DNA from: JAVXTH01 sp036642795
GTDB taxonomy: Bacteria; Bacillota_I; Bacilli_A; Erysipelotrichales; Erysipelotrichaceae
NCBI GenBank assembly: GCA_036642795.1
Contig: JAVXTH010000004.1
Span: 1-64,000, forward strand
Direction of reading: 5' to 3'
Length of the DNA stretch: 64,000 nt
The notes under the pieces are model-generated. The model ran no database searches and was not told where the DNA came from. It worked only from the letters and a program-made list of their open reading frames with translations. This document shows, in pieces, positions 34,309 through 43,769 of this stretch (position 1 is the first letter of the stretch; each line of letters opens with the position of its first letter). Made by a program: the position numbers and the translations under genes.

Positions 34309-35466
34309 ATGAAAGAAGTCAAAACGTTAGAAGAGATTAAAGTTATATTTGCAAATACTTATAAAAAAGATGGCCATCTTTATCAAAAAACGGTTGATTC
34401 AACTATTGAACATTTAGATTTGGATGATGCTGCAGTTGATGATTTATTCCAATGGTTTAATGATAATCAAATTGAAATCAGCGATGAAGAAGATATTAAA
34501 GAAAATTTAATCGATGAAGATATCGATTTATTTGATGATGTTGAAGATGATGAAGATGAAGAAGAATTTGATTCTTTAGCTACGGATATTGAAACATTAG
34601 AACAATCATTTGCTAATTCTGCTCATACAAAGATTAATGATCCGGTTAAAATGTATTTAAAGGAAATTGGTCGTGTTGATTTATTAGATCCTGCCGAAGA
34701 ACCTAAAATTGCGAAAGCAATTCAAGAAGGCGATGAAGAAGCAAAGAAAATTTTAATTGCTGCTAACCTTCGTTTGGTTGTTTCAATTGCGAAAAAATAC
34801 GTTGGACGAGGAATGTTATTCTTAGATTTGATTCAAGAAGGTAATATGGGACTTGTCAAAGCCGTTGAAAAATTTGATTATACCAAAGGCTTTAAGTTTT
34901 CTACTTATGCAACTTGGTGGATTCGCCAAGCGATTACAAGAGCGATTGCCGATCAAGCAAGAACCATTCGAATTCCCGTACATATGGTTGAAACAATTAA
35001 TAAGTTAACTAGAATTCAACGTCAATTAGTTCAAGATTTAGGCCGTGATCCTTCGGCGGAAGAAATTGCCGCTAAAATGGAAAACATCACACCTGAAAAA
35101 GTTCGTGAAATTCAAAAGATTGCTTTAGAACCAGTATCATTGGAAACTCCAATCGGTGAAGAAGATGATTCACATTTAGGTGATTTCATTGAAGATAAAG
35201 ATGCTTTATCACCAGATGAATATGCAAATAATCAATTACTTAAAGATGAAATCAATACGGTTTTACAAGGTTTAACGGAACGTGAAGAAAAAGTTCTTCG
35301 ATTACGTTTTGGTTTATACGATGGCCGTACTCGTACCTTAGAAGAAGTTGGAAAAGAGTTCAATGTAACCCGTGAGCGAATTCGTCAGATTGAAGCAAAA
35401 GCGTTACGTAAATTAAAACATCCAACTCGTTCAAAACGGTTAAAGGATTTTGTCGATAAACCATAA
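34309..35466 (+). CDS. sigA: RNA polymerase sigma factor, housekeeping SigA
   Basis: Primary sigma factor. 385 residues: a short region 1.1, a strongly acidic linker (DDVEDDEDEEEFD), region 1.2 NDPVKMYLKEIGRVDLL, region 2 ANLRLVVSIAKKYVGRGM through FSTYATWWIRQAITRAI, region 3, and region 4 HTH VTRERIRQIEAKALRKLKHP. AAGGAGGCCAAT places the start at ATG 34309; an ATG at 34273, inside dnaG and behind AAAAAGGGG, would add 12 basic residues and cannot be ruled out. Confidence 0.96.
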   Translation: MKEVKTLEEIKVIFANTYKKDGHLYQKTVDSTIEHLDLDDAAVDDLFQWFNDNQIEISDEEDIKENLIDEDIDLFDDVEDDEDEEEFDSLATDIETLEQSFANSAHTKINDPVKMYLKEIGRVDLLDPAEEPKIAKAIQEGDEEAKKILIAANLRLVVSIAKKYVGRGMLFLDLIQEGNMGLVKAVEKFDYTKGFKFSTYATWWIRQAITRAIADQARTIRIPVHMVETINKLTRIQRQLVQDLGRDPSAEEIAAKMENITPEKVREIQKIALEPVSLETPIGEEDDSHLGDFIEDKDALSPDEYANNQLLKDEINTVLQGLTEREEKVLRLRFGLYDGRTRTLEEVGKEFNVTRERIRQIEAKALRKLKHPTRSKRLKDFVDKP

Positions 35467-36134
35467 TGATTAATTTAAGCAAACGATTGCAAGCAATTCA
35501 TGATTTAGTTGATAAAGGAAGCATCGTCGCCGATATTGGTAGCGATCATGGTTTATTAGCTTGTTCACTTATTGCCTCTAAGACGGCTCCTTATGTCTAT
35601 GCATGTGATGTAGCTAAAGGTCCTTTAGCGCACGCACAATCAACGATTTCCGCTTATGCTATGGAAGCACAAATAAAACCCGTTCTATCCGATGGTTTAA
35701 ATCAGCTTGATGAAACCATTGATACCCTTGTAATTGCTGGAATGGGAAGTGATACCATCTTACATATTTTAGATGCTGATTATCAAAAAGTATGTAAATG
35801 TAATTACTTAATTATTCAATCAAATACCCATGTAGATGATATTAGAAGATGGATTAGTGATCATCATTTACGAATTGTAGATGAAATTATGGTAGAAGAA
35901 ACTCATTTTTACCAAATTATTAAAGTTAAGCTTGAAGAAAGTGATTCACTAAGTGAAGAAGAGATATTATTTGGTACAAAAATACATGATAAACAAATCT
36001 TCTTAGCTTATTGGAACTTTCGCTTAAATAATCTTAATCATATTCTAGATCAAACAACAAGCCTTCATCGTTGTTATCAACAAAACATTATATTGCGACA
36101 ACAAATTATAAAAAAAATTACTTCTTTAACTTAA
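35466..36134 (+). CDS. trmK: tRNA (adenine22-N1)-methyltransferase
   Basis: SAM-dependent methylation of A22 in tRNA. 222 residues; LSKRLQAIHDLVDKGSIVADIGSDHGLLAC holds the SAM loop, then LVIAGMGSDTILHIL and IQSNTHVDDIRRW. ATG overlaps the sigA stop (TAATG). Follows sigA as in Bacillus. Confidence 0.94.
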   Translation: MINLSKRLQAIHDLVDKGSIVADIGSDHGLLACSLIASKTAPYVYACDVAKGPLAHAQSTISAYAMEAQIKPVLSDGLNQLDETIDTLVIAGMGSDTILHILDADYQKVCKCNYLIIQSNTHVDDIRRWISDHHLRIVDEIMVEETHFYQIIKVKLEESDSLSEEEILFGTKIHDKQIFLAYWNFRLNNLNHILDQTTSLHRCYQQNIILRQQIIKKITSLT

Positions 36135-36135
36135 A

Positions 36136-36173
36136 AAACAGGGGTCATTAACAATCGTTAATGGCTCCTGTTT
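36136..36173. terminator. bidirectional terminator between trmK and ispH
   Basis: 17-base stem with a few G-U pairs (36136-36152 with 36157-36173), loop AATC; A-run on the left gives the T-run on the minus strand, so it is stronger for ispH. Right arm touches the ispH stop. Confidence 0.8.
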
Positions 36174-37071
36174 ATAATATATCGAATAATTGAATGTTTG
36201 GTTTTTCTTTTCTTCGATCGTATTGTTGTAAATAATCAATCACTTGATTGGTTAGATAGGTAGGTGTAGAAGCTCCTGAAGTAACAGCAACTCGTTGCTT
36301 ATGAAGCAATTGTTGTTCCGTGATACCATGAACATCATCAATCAAATATACATTTTCAATTCCATGTTCTTTCGCAATTTGAGCGAGTCGATTTGAATTA
36401 TTTGAATGCGCATCGCCAACTACATATAAAACATCAATATTTTCTAATTTCGCAATCGCTTCTTGACGAATCCGTGTGGCATCACAGATTTCTTCACTGA
36501 AAATAGCTTGTGGATAGATACTTTTAATTTTATCAAATAAGGCTTTCACATCAAAGATTGACATCGTTGTTTGATTGGTAACAAAAATATTTTTTTTAAG
36601 CTTTGTTTTAATATCCGTTTCAAATTCAATTAAATGCACATGACTTGAAAGAGAACAAATTGCTTCTGCTTCGGGATGATCCTTTTTCCCAATATATAAA
36701 ACATCAAATCCTTTATCCAAATAACTAGCGACAATTTTCTGGGTTGTGATTACATGGGGACAGGCGGCATCGATACAGATAAGACCTTTTTTTCTTGCTT
36801 TCTCAATGATGCTAGGAGCGATTCCATGAGCCGTAAAAATAACAACTCCATGATCAATTTCATCTAATAATTCACTTTTGCTCTTATCTTTATGATCCAA
36901 TGGTTCAATTCCAATTTCACGTAAAGCATCTACGACATAGCGATTATGAACTAACATACCGAGTACATAAATTGCTTCTTTAGGATAATCGTGAGCCGCA
37001 TTTTTTGCCATATTTATGGCTCGTACCACACCACGACAATAACCTCGAGGGGTTACTTTTATAATATCCAT
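36172..37071 (-). CDS. ispH: 4-hydroxy-3-methylbut-2-enyl diphosphate reductase
   Basis: Last step of the MEP isoprenoid pathway: HMBPP to IPP and DMAPP, using a [4Fe-4S] cluster. 299 residues; cluster cysteines in PRGYCRGV, DAACPHV and EEICDATRIRQEA; HNRYVVDAL, FTAHGIAP, VGDAHSNNSNRL and SGASTP motifs. Minus strand within a plus-strand block that is co-oriented in Bacillus. Works with ispG at 39492. Confidence 0.96.
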   Translation of the reverse strand: MDIIKVTPRGYCRGVVRAINMAKNAAHDYPKEAIYVLGMLVHNRYVVDALREIGIEPLDHKDKSKSELLDEIDHGVVIFTAHGIAPSIIEKARKKGLICIDAACPHVITTQKIVASYLDKGFDVLYIGKKDHPEAEAICSLSSHVHLIEFETDIKTKLKKNIFVTNQTTMSIFDVKALFDKIKSIYPQAIFSEEICDATRIRQEAIAKLENIDVLYVVGDAHSNNSNRLAQIAKEHGIENVYLIDDVHGITEQQLLHKQRVAVTSGASTPTYLTNQVIDYLQQYDRRKEKPNIQLFDIL

Positions 37072-37144
37072 ACAATCACCTCATAATCATTATACATATA
37101 AATTGAAAGGTTGCCTACTATAAGTACTTACAAGTCGTTATTTC

Positions 37145-37172
37145 TTTACTTTAGTATTAAAATCTGTATAAT
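37145..37172 (+). promoter_or_regulatory. SigA promoter of cshB-nfo
   Basis: TTTACT (37145-37150), 16 bases, TATAAT (37167-37172). Confidence 0.6.
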
Positions 37173-37218
37173 AAAGTAGGCATAACGATGCGATATCGTC
37201 AAGACAGGAGATACTACT

Positions 37219-38586
37219 ATGAATCAATATCAAGATTACCAATTAAAAGATTATACCAAAGCACTAATTGAAAAAAATAAGTTTAAGACACCAACTCCCA
37301 TTCAAAGGGAAGTTATTCCAGCGGCTTGTAAAGGCCGTGATATTATCGGTATTTCCGATACAGGAACAGGGAAAACACATGCTTTTCTAATTCCTGTTTT
37401 AGAAATGATTGATGCTTCAATCCCTGAAATTCAAGCTGTTATAACTGCTCCAACAAGAGAATTAGCGTTACAATTATTTCTACGTGCACAAGAGATGTGT
37501 GAATTTGTTGAAGGCTTAAATATTAAATTGATCGTTGGTGGAAAAGAAAAGACACGAATGATGGAACAATTAAAAACACAGCCACAAATTGTAATTGGAA
37601 CTCCAGGTAGAATTCGTGATTTGTTTTTAAATGAAGGGGTACTACGCGTTGATAGCGCAAAAATGTTTGTTGTTGATGAAGCGGATATGACATTGGAATT
37701 TGGCTTTTTAGAAGATGTTGATGCGATTTGTGGAAGAATGGACCATCATTTACAAATGATGAGTTTTTCTGCTACGATGCCTTTGGAACTTCAACATTTC
37801 TTAAAAAAATATATGCAAGAACCTAAAGTAATTGAAATTCATCAAGCAGAAAGCTTTGCACCTAATATTGCTCACGTTTTAGTCCCTTGTCGTCATAAAA
37901 GTTACGATGAAGCCTTATTAGATATTTTAAAAGGATTTGACCCTTATGTTTGTTTAATTTTTGCGAACACCCGGGATCAAGCAAAACGAACTGCCCAAAT
38001 GATGCGTGATCATGATATCCCCGTCATTGAATTACATGGTAGTTTAACGCCACGTGAACGTACTAAAGCAATGAAAGAGCTTAATACATCGGAAAAACGT
38101 TATGTAGTCGCAACCGATATTGCTGCTCGTGGTATCGATATCGATGGTGTATCGCATATCGTATCATTAGGATTTCCAAAAGAAATTGAATTCTATATTC
38201 ATCGTTCTGGTCGTACGGGAAGAGCTGGACATAGTGGTATTTGCTATGCCTTATACCAACAACAAGACATGGGCGCAATTCGTACCCTTGAAAAGCAGGG
38301 AATTAGTTTTGCTCATAAAACCTTTAAAAATAATCAATGGAATGAATTAAAACCATTGCATGAGAAAAAGATTATTAAAAACGATCCTTTAACCAATGAA
38401 ATTGCTCGTTTAGTAACTCATAAAAAACAAAAAGTTAAACCCGGTTATAAGAAAAAACAAAGCATTGAAATTGAAAAAATGCGTCGTCATGCAAAGCGTA
38501 ATATGATTCAAGAAGATATCAAACGTCAAAAGAAAGAACGAGCTAGAAAATACCAAATTGAAAAAAATGGAGAAGATAAAAAATGA
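37219..38586 (+). CDS. cshB: DEAD-box RNA helicase, CshB-like
   Basis: ATP-dependent RNA helicase, probably cold adaptation, ribosome assembly or mRNA decay. 455 residues: Q motif TPTPIQREVIP, motif I SDTGTGKT, PTREL, GTPGR, DEAD, SAT, and C-terminal RecA domain with HRSGRTGRAG. The basic tail (KKQKVKPGYKKKQ...KKERARKYQ) is like CshB. Upstream of nfo as in Bacillus; overlaps it by 4 bases. Confidence 0.93.
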   Translation: MNQYQDYQLKDYTKALIEKNKFKTPTPIQREVIPAACKGRDIIGISDTGTGKTHAFLIPVLEMIDASIPEIQAVITAPTRELALQLFLRAQEMCEFVEGLNIKLIVGGKEKTRMMEQLKTQPQIVIGTPGRIRDLFLNEGVLRVDSAKMFVVDEADMTLEFGFLEDVDAICGRMDHHLQMMSFSATMPLELQHFLKKYMQEPKVIEIHQAESFAPNIAHVLVPCRHKSYDEALLDILKGFDPYVCLIFANTRDQAKRTAQMMRDHDIPVIELHGSLTPRERTKAMKELNTSEKRYVVATDIAARGIDIDGVSHIVSLGFPKEIEFYIHRSGRTGRAGHSGICYALYQQQDMGAIRTLEKQGISFAHKTFKNNQWNELKPLHEKKIIKNDPLTNEIARLVTHKKQKVKPGYKKKQSIEIEKMRRHAKRNMIQEDIKRQKKERARKYQIEKNGEDKK

Positions 38587-39470
38587 TCATTGGATCCCAT
38601 GTCTCAATGAGTGCACCGGATTATTTACTTGGAGCACTGTTAGAAACATTGAGTTATCAAGGAAATGCAATGATGATCTATAGTGGAGCACCACAAAATT
38701 GTCGTCGCAAAGATATAAGTGAAATGAAGATTAAAGAAGCTCATCTTTTAATGAAAGAAAAACATTTTGATTTAAATCACATTGTGGTTCATGCTCCTTA
38801 TATTATTAATTTAGCGAATTCATTTAAACCTGAAACCTTTGAGTTAGGAGTTGATTTCCTTCGTTTAGAAATTGAACGAGTCAAAGCAATCGGTGCCTCT
38901 ATTTTAGTTTTACATCCAGGATCCCATGTGAATGGTGGTGTTGAAGTTGGTTTAAAACAAATCATTAAAGGCCTCGATCTAGCAATGGATTCCATTGGTG
39001 AGGTTCAACTTGCGATTGAAACAATGGCAGGTAAGGGAAGTGAAATTGGTAGTAATTTTGAAGAAATTGCTTACTTGAAAAAACATGCAAAGTATCGCGA
39101 TTCCATTAAAGTATGTCTAGATACTTGTCACTTACATGATGCTGGCTTTGATTTAAATGAATTTGATTCGATTTTAGATCAATTTGATCAAATGATTGGA
39201 ATTGAACATATCGTATGCATTCATATCAACGACTCAAAGAATTGTTGTGGAGCTCATAAAGATCGACATGCGAATATTGGGTTTGGCGAAATTGGCTTTG
39301 AAACCTTAAATAAAATTGTTCATAATCCTCGTCTTGCTAACATTCCCAAAATATTAGAGACGCCTTATGTTCAAGATCAAGCACCCTATAAATATGAAAT
39401 TGAAATGTTGAAACAACAGCATTTTGATAGTGAAATGATTCATAAATTAGAAGCGATAAAAGAGCGATAA
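38583..39470 (+). CDS. nfo: endonuclease IV
   Basis: AP endonuclease of base excision repair, TIM barrel with three metals. 295 residues: IGSHVSMSAPDYL, VVHAPYIINLANS, LVLHPGSH, AIETMAGKGSEIG, VCLDTCHLHDAGFD, HINDSKNCCGAHKDRHANIGFGEIG, ILETPY. ATGA coupling with cshB. Confidence 0.96.
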   Translation: MIIGSHVSMSAPDYLLGALLETLSYQGNAMMIYSGAPQNCRRKDISEMKIKEAHLLMKEKHFDLNHIVVHAPYIINLANSFKPETFELGVDFLRLEIERVKAIGASILVLHPGSHVNGGVEVGLKQIIKGLDLAMDSIGEVQLAIETMAGKGSEIGSNFEEIAYLKKHAKYRDSIKVCLDTCHLHDAGFDLNEFDSILDQFDQMIGIEHIVCIHINDSKNCCGAHKDRHANIGFGEIGFETLNKIVHNPRLANIPKILETPYVQDQAPYKYEIEMLKQQHFDSEMIHKLEAIKER

Positions 39471-39490
39471 CATATTTGTTATCGCTCTTT
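39459..39490. terminator. bidirectional terminator between nfo and ispG
   Basis: Perfect 14-base stem AAAGAGCGATAACA with its complement, 4-base loop; the nfo stop codon is inside the left arm. T-rich on the plus side (TTTCTT). Confidence 0.85.
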
Positions 39491-39491
39491 C

Positions 39492-40565
39492 TTAATCAAT
39501 TGGATGTTCTTTCACAAATTTTAATATTTCAGCTTTTAATCTTGGAATCATTTCATCTTGGGCAATCTTTTCAATGATCACACCTTTTTTAATTAACAAG
39601 CCTTCTTTATTACCGCCTGCAATCGCTATATCTGCATGTTTTGCTTCTCCAGGTCCATTTACTGCACAACCCATGATAGCAACGCTGAAATCACCTTGAA
39701 TGCCTTCTAGGAAGCGTTCTATTTCATCAACGACGGGGGCAATATTAAATTGCGTTCTACCACAAGTAGGGCAAGCGATTAAATTAGGTACATGAGGAAG
39801 TAAACCAGCACAACTTAACAACTGTTTTACAATCCCAATTTCTTTACATGGATCACCATTGACTGAGATACGAATGGTATCACCAATTCCTTCTTGAAGT
39901 AAGGTACCAAGCGCATAACTTGATTTAACCGCACTTCCCATTAAGGTTCCCGCTTCGGTTACACCTAAGTGAAGGGGATAGGGGAACTGTTTTGCTGCTA
40001 ATCGATAGGCTTCGATGCATAAATTAGGATCACTTGATTTAAAGGATAAACAAATATCATGAAAATCACAATCGGTTAAAATAGCGATATGTCGATTTGC
40101 ACTTTCCATCATTCCTTCTGCCGTTGGTTTTCCATATTTTTCATGAATATCTTTTTCTAAAGAACCACTATTAATACCGATTCGAATTGGTATATGTTTT
40201 TCTTTACAGATTTTCACAACGGCTTCTACTTTATCGCGACTTCCAATGTTACCAGGATTAATTCTTATTTTGTCGATTCCAGCTTTTGCCGCAGCAATTG
40301 CAACTCGATAATCATAATGAATATCCGCAACCAATGGAATATGGGTTCTTGCTTTGATTTCTTTAATTGCAAGCGCATCTTCTTCATCAATGACTGCCAT
40401 TCTTACTATTTCACAACCTATTCGTTCTAATTCAAGAATTTGCTTTACCGTAGCTTCTACATCTTTGGTACGCGTATTACACATACTTTGAATCAAAACT
40501 TTATTTTGATGACCAATTTTTTTATCACCAACTTGAATTTGTCGTGTCATTTCTCTAATTGTCAT
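39492..40565 (-). CDS. ispG: 4-hydroxy-3-methylbut-2-en-1-yl diphosphate synthase
   Basis: Penultimate MEP pathway step, MEcPP to HMBPP, [4Fe-4S] enzyme. 357 residues: VLIQSMCNTRTKD, VADIHYDYRVAI, IRINPGNIG, cluster cysteines in ACPTCGRTQ and IMGCAVNGPGEA. Also called GcpE. GAGGTGATCTAACATG start on the minus strand. Confidence 0.96.
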   Translation of the reverse strand: MTIREMTRQIQVGDKKIGHQNKVLIQSMCNTRTKDVEATVKQILELERIGCEIVRMAVIDEEDALAIKEIKARTHIPLVADIHYDYRVAIAAAKAGIDKIRINPGNIGSRDKVEAVVKICKEKHIPIRIGINSGSLEKDIHEKYGKPTAEGMMESANRHIAILTDCDFHDICLSFKSSDPNLCIEAYRLAAKQFPYPLHLGVTEAGTLMGSAVKSSYALGTLLQEGIGDTIRISVNGDPCKEIGIVKQLLSCAGLLPHVPNLIACPTCGRTQFNIAPVVDEIERFLEGIQGDFSVAIMGCAVNGPGEAKHADIAIAGGNKEGLLIKKGVIIEKIAQDEMIPRLKAEILKFVKEHPID

Positions 40566-40663
40566 GTTAGATCACCTCTAAATCACATTATAAAAGAAAT
40601 TTAGTTGAAATGCTAGGAGTTAATAAAAATAATAAAATCATTCCTAGCAATTAAACTTGAAAA

Positions 40664-40672
40664 TGTTATAAT
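40664..40672 (+). promoter_or_regulatory. extended -10 promoter of the class B PBP
   Basis: TGTTATAAT (TGn plus TATAAT), 25 bases before the start. Confidence 0.55.
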
Positions 40673-40697
40673 AATTCATGTATAGGAGGTGGCGCTT

Positions 40698-42767
40698 TTG
40701 TTTCAGAATCCTTTAAAAAAATTAGATCATGATAATTTAAAACGCAGTAGTGATTTATTAAAACAACAACGCGATGATAATAAGATTATTAATGGCCGAT
40801 TAAAAATAATGGCCTTTATCGTTTGTATTATTTTCACAGCGATTTCAGCGCGAATTATTTATATTCAATTAAATAAAAATGACGAGTATAAGATTAAACT
40901 AGAAAATTATGTTTCTAAGAAACAATCAACGACAACCCCTCGTGGTACTTTTTTAGATAGTAAAATGAAAACCGTAGTCAATACAACCCAATCGCTTAAT
41001 TTAACTTATTATCCACCTGAAAATATTAGTTCTCAAGAAGAATGGGATCTTGCGATTCGCTTTACAAAACAATTTGGGATTAGTGAATACAAAGCGACCG
41101 ATGAAGAATTAAAGAAACTTTATTTAATGTTTTCAAAAGATAAAGATGGTAATTTAGATCATGGCAATCATTTATTAAGTAAAGCAAATTATAAAAAGAT
41201 TTATTCTGGTAAGTTAAGCAATGAAGAAGCCGATAAATTAAGAATGAAAGAAGTAAAAGAAAGTCATATTAAAAGCCTGGATCAAGATATTCTAGATGCT
41301 TATGGAAATTGGCTTTTAATGAATGCTGGACAGGGTAATAATCGTAAAATTGTCTTAGAAAATGTGAATACAAAACAAGCTAGTTATTTCATTGAACATA
41401 AAGATGATTTTAGTGGGTTTGATTTAACGAGTGGTTGGAGTCGCGAATATCCGTTTGGTAATACTTTTATGGATGTTTTTGGTAAGATTAGTGCAATTCC
41501 ATCGGATCAACAATTATATTATCAAGCTAAAAATTATGCTTTAAATGAAAAAGTTGGAACAAGTGGTTTAGAAAAACAATATGAAGACTTATTGAGTGGA
41601 TCAAGAGTAAGCCACGAGATTAAATATGATAGCAATGGAAAAGCGGTATTTAATGAAGTAACACCTGGCAAAAAAGGTTATGATTTACAATTAACCATTG
41701 ATATGGATCTTCAACAAAAAATCGATAAGATTGTAAGTGATACGTTGGTGGAAGGTAAGAGTAATCCATTGCGTAAATATTTTAATAAGTTATTTGTTGT
41801 CTTAATGAATCCAAAAGATGGTAGTGTTTATGCGATGTCCGGTATGGGGTTAAATAGTGAAGGTAATTTATATGAATATGCTTCGGGAAATTATCTAGAT
41901 GCGCAAACCCCTGGTTCAATTGTCAAAGGTGCTACGGTTTTCATGGGCTTAAATGAAAAAGTAGTAAAACCTGGTGAATTAATTAACGATGCTCCGATGT
42001 ATTTCAAAGGAACACCACCAAAACATTCCTATCGTGACTATGGCCCATTAGATCAACTAGGAGCGTTAGAAAAATCAAGTAACGTTTATATGTTCAATGT
42101 AGCGATTCGACTTGCTAAAGGAACGTATATACCAAATGGACCGTTAAATTTAGATATTGAATATGCTTTTCCTTTAATGCGCTATTATTATTCGATGTTT
42201 GGACTAGGAACTACAACTGGAATTGATATTCCAAATGAACAAACTGGGTTTAAAGGTTATGATAAAAAAGCTGGTTTACTTTTAGACTTTGCAATCGGTC
42301 AATATGATACTTATACACCAATCCAAATGGTTCAATATGTTTCGACAATTGCCAATAATGGATATCGCGTAAAACCACGTTTGGTTAAAGGTGCCTATGA
42401 AGTAAACAATCATTCTTCTTTTATTTTTGAAAACAAAGCTGAAGTCTTGTCAAAAGTGCAAGGGGATAGCGACTTATTGAAATATTCTCAAGAAGGATTT
42501 AGAGCCTGTGTTACAAGTGGAATGTGTGGAGTTGTGAAAAACAATCCTCACAATGTTGCGGCAAAGACGGGAACAGCCGAAACATTTATTGGGAATATTC
42601 CAACATCCGGAGCATCTTTAATTGGGTATGCTCCTTATGAAAACCCTGAAGTAGCCTTTGCCTGTGTAGCACCAAATTCATCTTATACCAATGACTTACA
42701 GCCAAATGTATGCTCAAATGTTGTGATGGGTAAAGTTTTAGATGAATATTTTAATTCAAAAAAATAG
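40698..42767 (+). CDS. class B penicillin-binding protein, PBP2-like transpeptidase
   Basis: Cross-links peptidoglycan outside the membrane. 689 residues: short cytoplasmic tail, one helix at about 36-56, dimerisation region (TTPRGTFLDSKMKTVVNTTQ), then VGTSGLEKQYEDLLSG, and the transpeptidase domain with active-site S-I-V-K (TPGSIVKGAT), SSN (EKSSNVYMFN) and KTGTAE. Closest in architecture to MrdA/PbpA elongation PBPs; a spore-specific role (SpoVD-like) cannot be excluded. TTG at 40698, 8 bases after AGGAGG, is the likely start; GTG at 40689 overlaps the ribosome binding site. Confidence 0.92.
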   Translation: MFQNPLKKLDHDNLKRSSDLLKQQRDDNKIINGRLKIMAFIVCIIFTAISARIIYIQLNKNDEYKIKLENYVSKKQSTTTPRGTFLDSKMKTVVNTTQSLNLTYYPPENISSQEEWDLAIRFTKQFGISEYKATDEELKKLYLMFSKDKDGNLDHGNHLLSKANYKKIYSGKLSNEEADKLRMKEVKESHIKSLDQDILDAYGNWLLMNAGQGNNRKIVLENVNTKQASYFIEHKDDFSGFDLTSGWSREYPFGNTFMDVFGKISAIPSDQQLYYQAKNYALNEKVGTSGLEKQYEDLLSGSRVSHEIKYDSNGKAVFNEVTPGKKGYDLQLTIDMDLQQKIDKIVSDTLVEGKSNPLRKYFNKLFVVLMNPKDGSVYAMSGMGLNSEGNLYEYASGNYLDAQTPGSIVKGATVFMGLNEKVVKPGELINDAPMYFKGTPPKHSYRDYGPLDQLGALEKSSNVYMFNVAIRLAKGTYIPNGPLNLDIEYAFPLMRYYYSMFGLGTTTGIDIPNEQTGFKGYDKKAGLLLDFAIGQYDTYTPIQMVQYVSTIANNGYRVKPRLVKGAYEVNNHSSFIFENKAEVLSKVQGDSDLLKYSQEGFRACVTSGMCGVVKNNPHNVAAKTGTAETFIGNIPTSGASLIGYAPYENPEVAFACVAPNSSYTNDLQPNVCSNVVMGKVLDEYFNSKK

Positions 42768-42825
42768 GAAATAACTTGCTTTAAAAAGAATATTAAAAAG
42801 TTATGAAACTCGGCTTATAATATTA

Positions 42826-42854
42826 TTGCTTATTTTTCTTGAGTATGTTATAAT
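42826..42854 (+). promoter_or_regulatory. SigA promoter of rpmG
   Basis: TTGCTT (42826-42831), 17 bases, TATAAT (42849-42854) with TGn extension; a strong promoter fitting a ribosomal gene. Confidence 0.8.
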
Positions 42855-42882
42855 TTCAACGCTAGTACGAGGAGGGAATATA

Positions 42883-43032
42883 ATGAGAGAGCGTCTTACT
42901 TTCAAATGTTCAGAATGTAACGAAGAAAACTACATCGGAACACGTAATAAACGTAAAAATCCGGAACGTATGCAAATTAATAAATATTGCCCACGTTGTA
43001 ACAAAAAAACCTTACATAAGGAGAAAAAATAA
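42883..43032 (+). CDS. rpmG: 50S ribosomal protein L33
   Basis: 49 residues, full L33 length, with zinc-ribbon pairs CSEC and CPRC (zinc-binding form) and the basic motif GTRNKRKNPERMQINKYCPRC. Start ATG 42883 after GAGGAGGGAATATA; the upstream in-frame ATG at 42826 is inside the promoter. Confidence 0.97.
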   Translation: MRERLTFKCSECNEENYIGTRNKRKNPERMQINKYCPRCNKKTLHKEKK

Positions 43033-43033
43033 G

Positions 43034-43055
43034 AAGGACCGGATGGGTCTTTTTT
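43034..43055 (+). terminator. terminator of rpmG
   Basis: AAGGACC / GGTCTTT-type 7-base stem (one G-U), loop GGATG, six T. Confidence 0.7.
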
Positions 43056-43069
43056 ATTAGGTGAAACGA

Positions 43070-43681
43070 ATGAAAAAAATTGAGATGATTACCGTAGGAA
43101 TGTTTGCCGCAAATTGTTATTTGTTATGGAATGACAATCATGTTTTGATTGTCGATCCTGGAAGCAAAAGTCCTAAAATACAAGCGATGATTGATGAAAA
43201 AGAGGGAATTGTTGATGGTATATTTTTAACCCATGGACATTTTGATCATATCGCAGGCGTTGATATTTTAGTTAAAAAGTATCATTGTGGTGTTTATATG
43301 AATGAATTAGACAAGCCTTTATTAAAAGACCCTGATTTAAATTTTTCAGCTGATACAATGAATCCAATTACCATTGATTCGGCAGTGAATGGTTTAACTC
43401 CTGGTTATCATACCATCGCCAATTTTAAGTTTCTATTAATCGATGCACCCGGTCATAGTGAAGGCAGTTCTTTAATGATTTGGGATCAGCATTTAATCTG
43501 TGGTGATGTTTTATTCGCCGGTAGTATTGGACGAACGGATTTATTAAGTGGTTCTAATTCAAAGATGATGCAAACCTTAAAAATGCTCAAAGAATTAGAT
43601 CCGAATTATGATGTATATCCAGGTCACGGTGAAACGACTACTTTATTAAGAGAGTTACAAACAAACCCATATTTAAGCTAA
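43070..43681 (+). CDS. MBL-fold metallo-hydrolase, YqgX/GloB-like
   Basis: 203 residues; metal ligands THGHFDHIAG, GHSEGSS, CGDVLFAGSIGRTDL and PGHGETT. Relatives (Bacillus YqgX) are glyoxalase II-like thioester hydrolases, acting on bacillithiol or glutathione conjugates; the substrate is not fixed by sequence. ATG 43070, 5 bases after AGGTGA, is preferred over GTG 43061. Confidence 0.9.
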   Translation: MKKIEMITVGMFAANCYLLWNDNHVLIVDPGSKSPKIQAMIDEKEGIVDGIFLTHGHFDHIAGVDILVKKYHCGVYMNELDKPLLKDPDLNFSADTMNPITIDSAVNGLTPGYHTIANFKFLLIDAPGHSEGSSLMIWDQHLICGDVLFAGSIGRTDLLSGSNSKMMQTLKMLKELDPNYDVYPGHGETTTLLRELQTNPYLS

Positions 43682-43704
43682 GTTGATGAACTTAGCTTTT
43701 TTTT
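43675..43704 (+). terminator. intrinsic terminator of the MBL hydrolase
   Basis: Perfect 10-base stem AAGCTAAGTT / AACTTAGCTT, loop GATG, eight T; includes the stop codon. Confidence 0.9.
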
Positions 43705-43708
43705 AAAA

Positions 43709-43736
43709 TTGACAAATTATTAAAAAGGGGTATCAT
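43709..43736 (+). promoter_or_regulatory. SigA promoter of the MATE gene
   Basis: TTGACA (43709-43714), 16 bases, TATCAT (43731-43736). Confidence 0.6.
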
Positions 43737-43769
43737 AAAAAAGAAATTATTAAAGGGGGTTCTTATCAA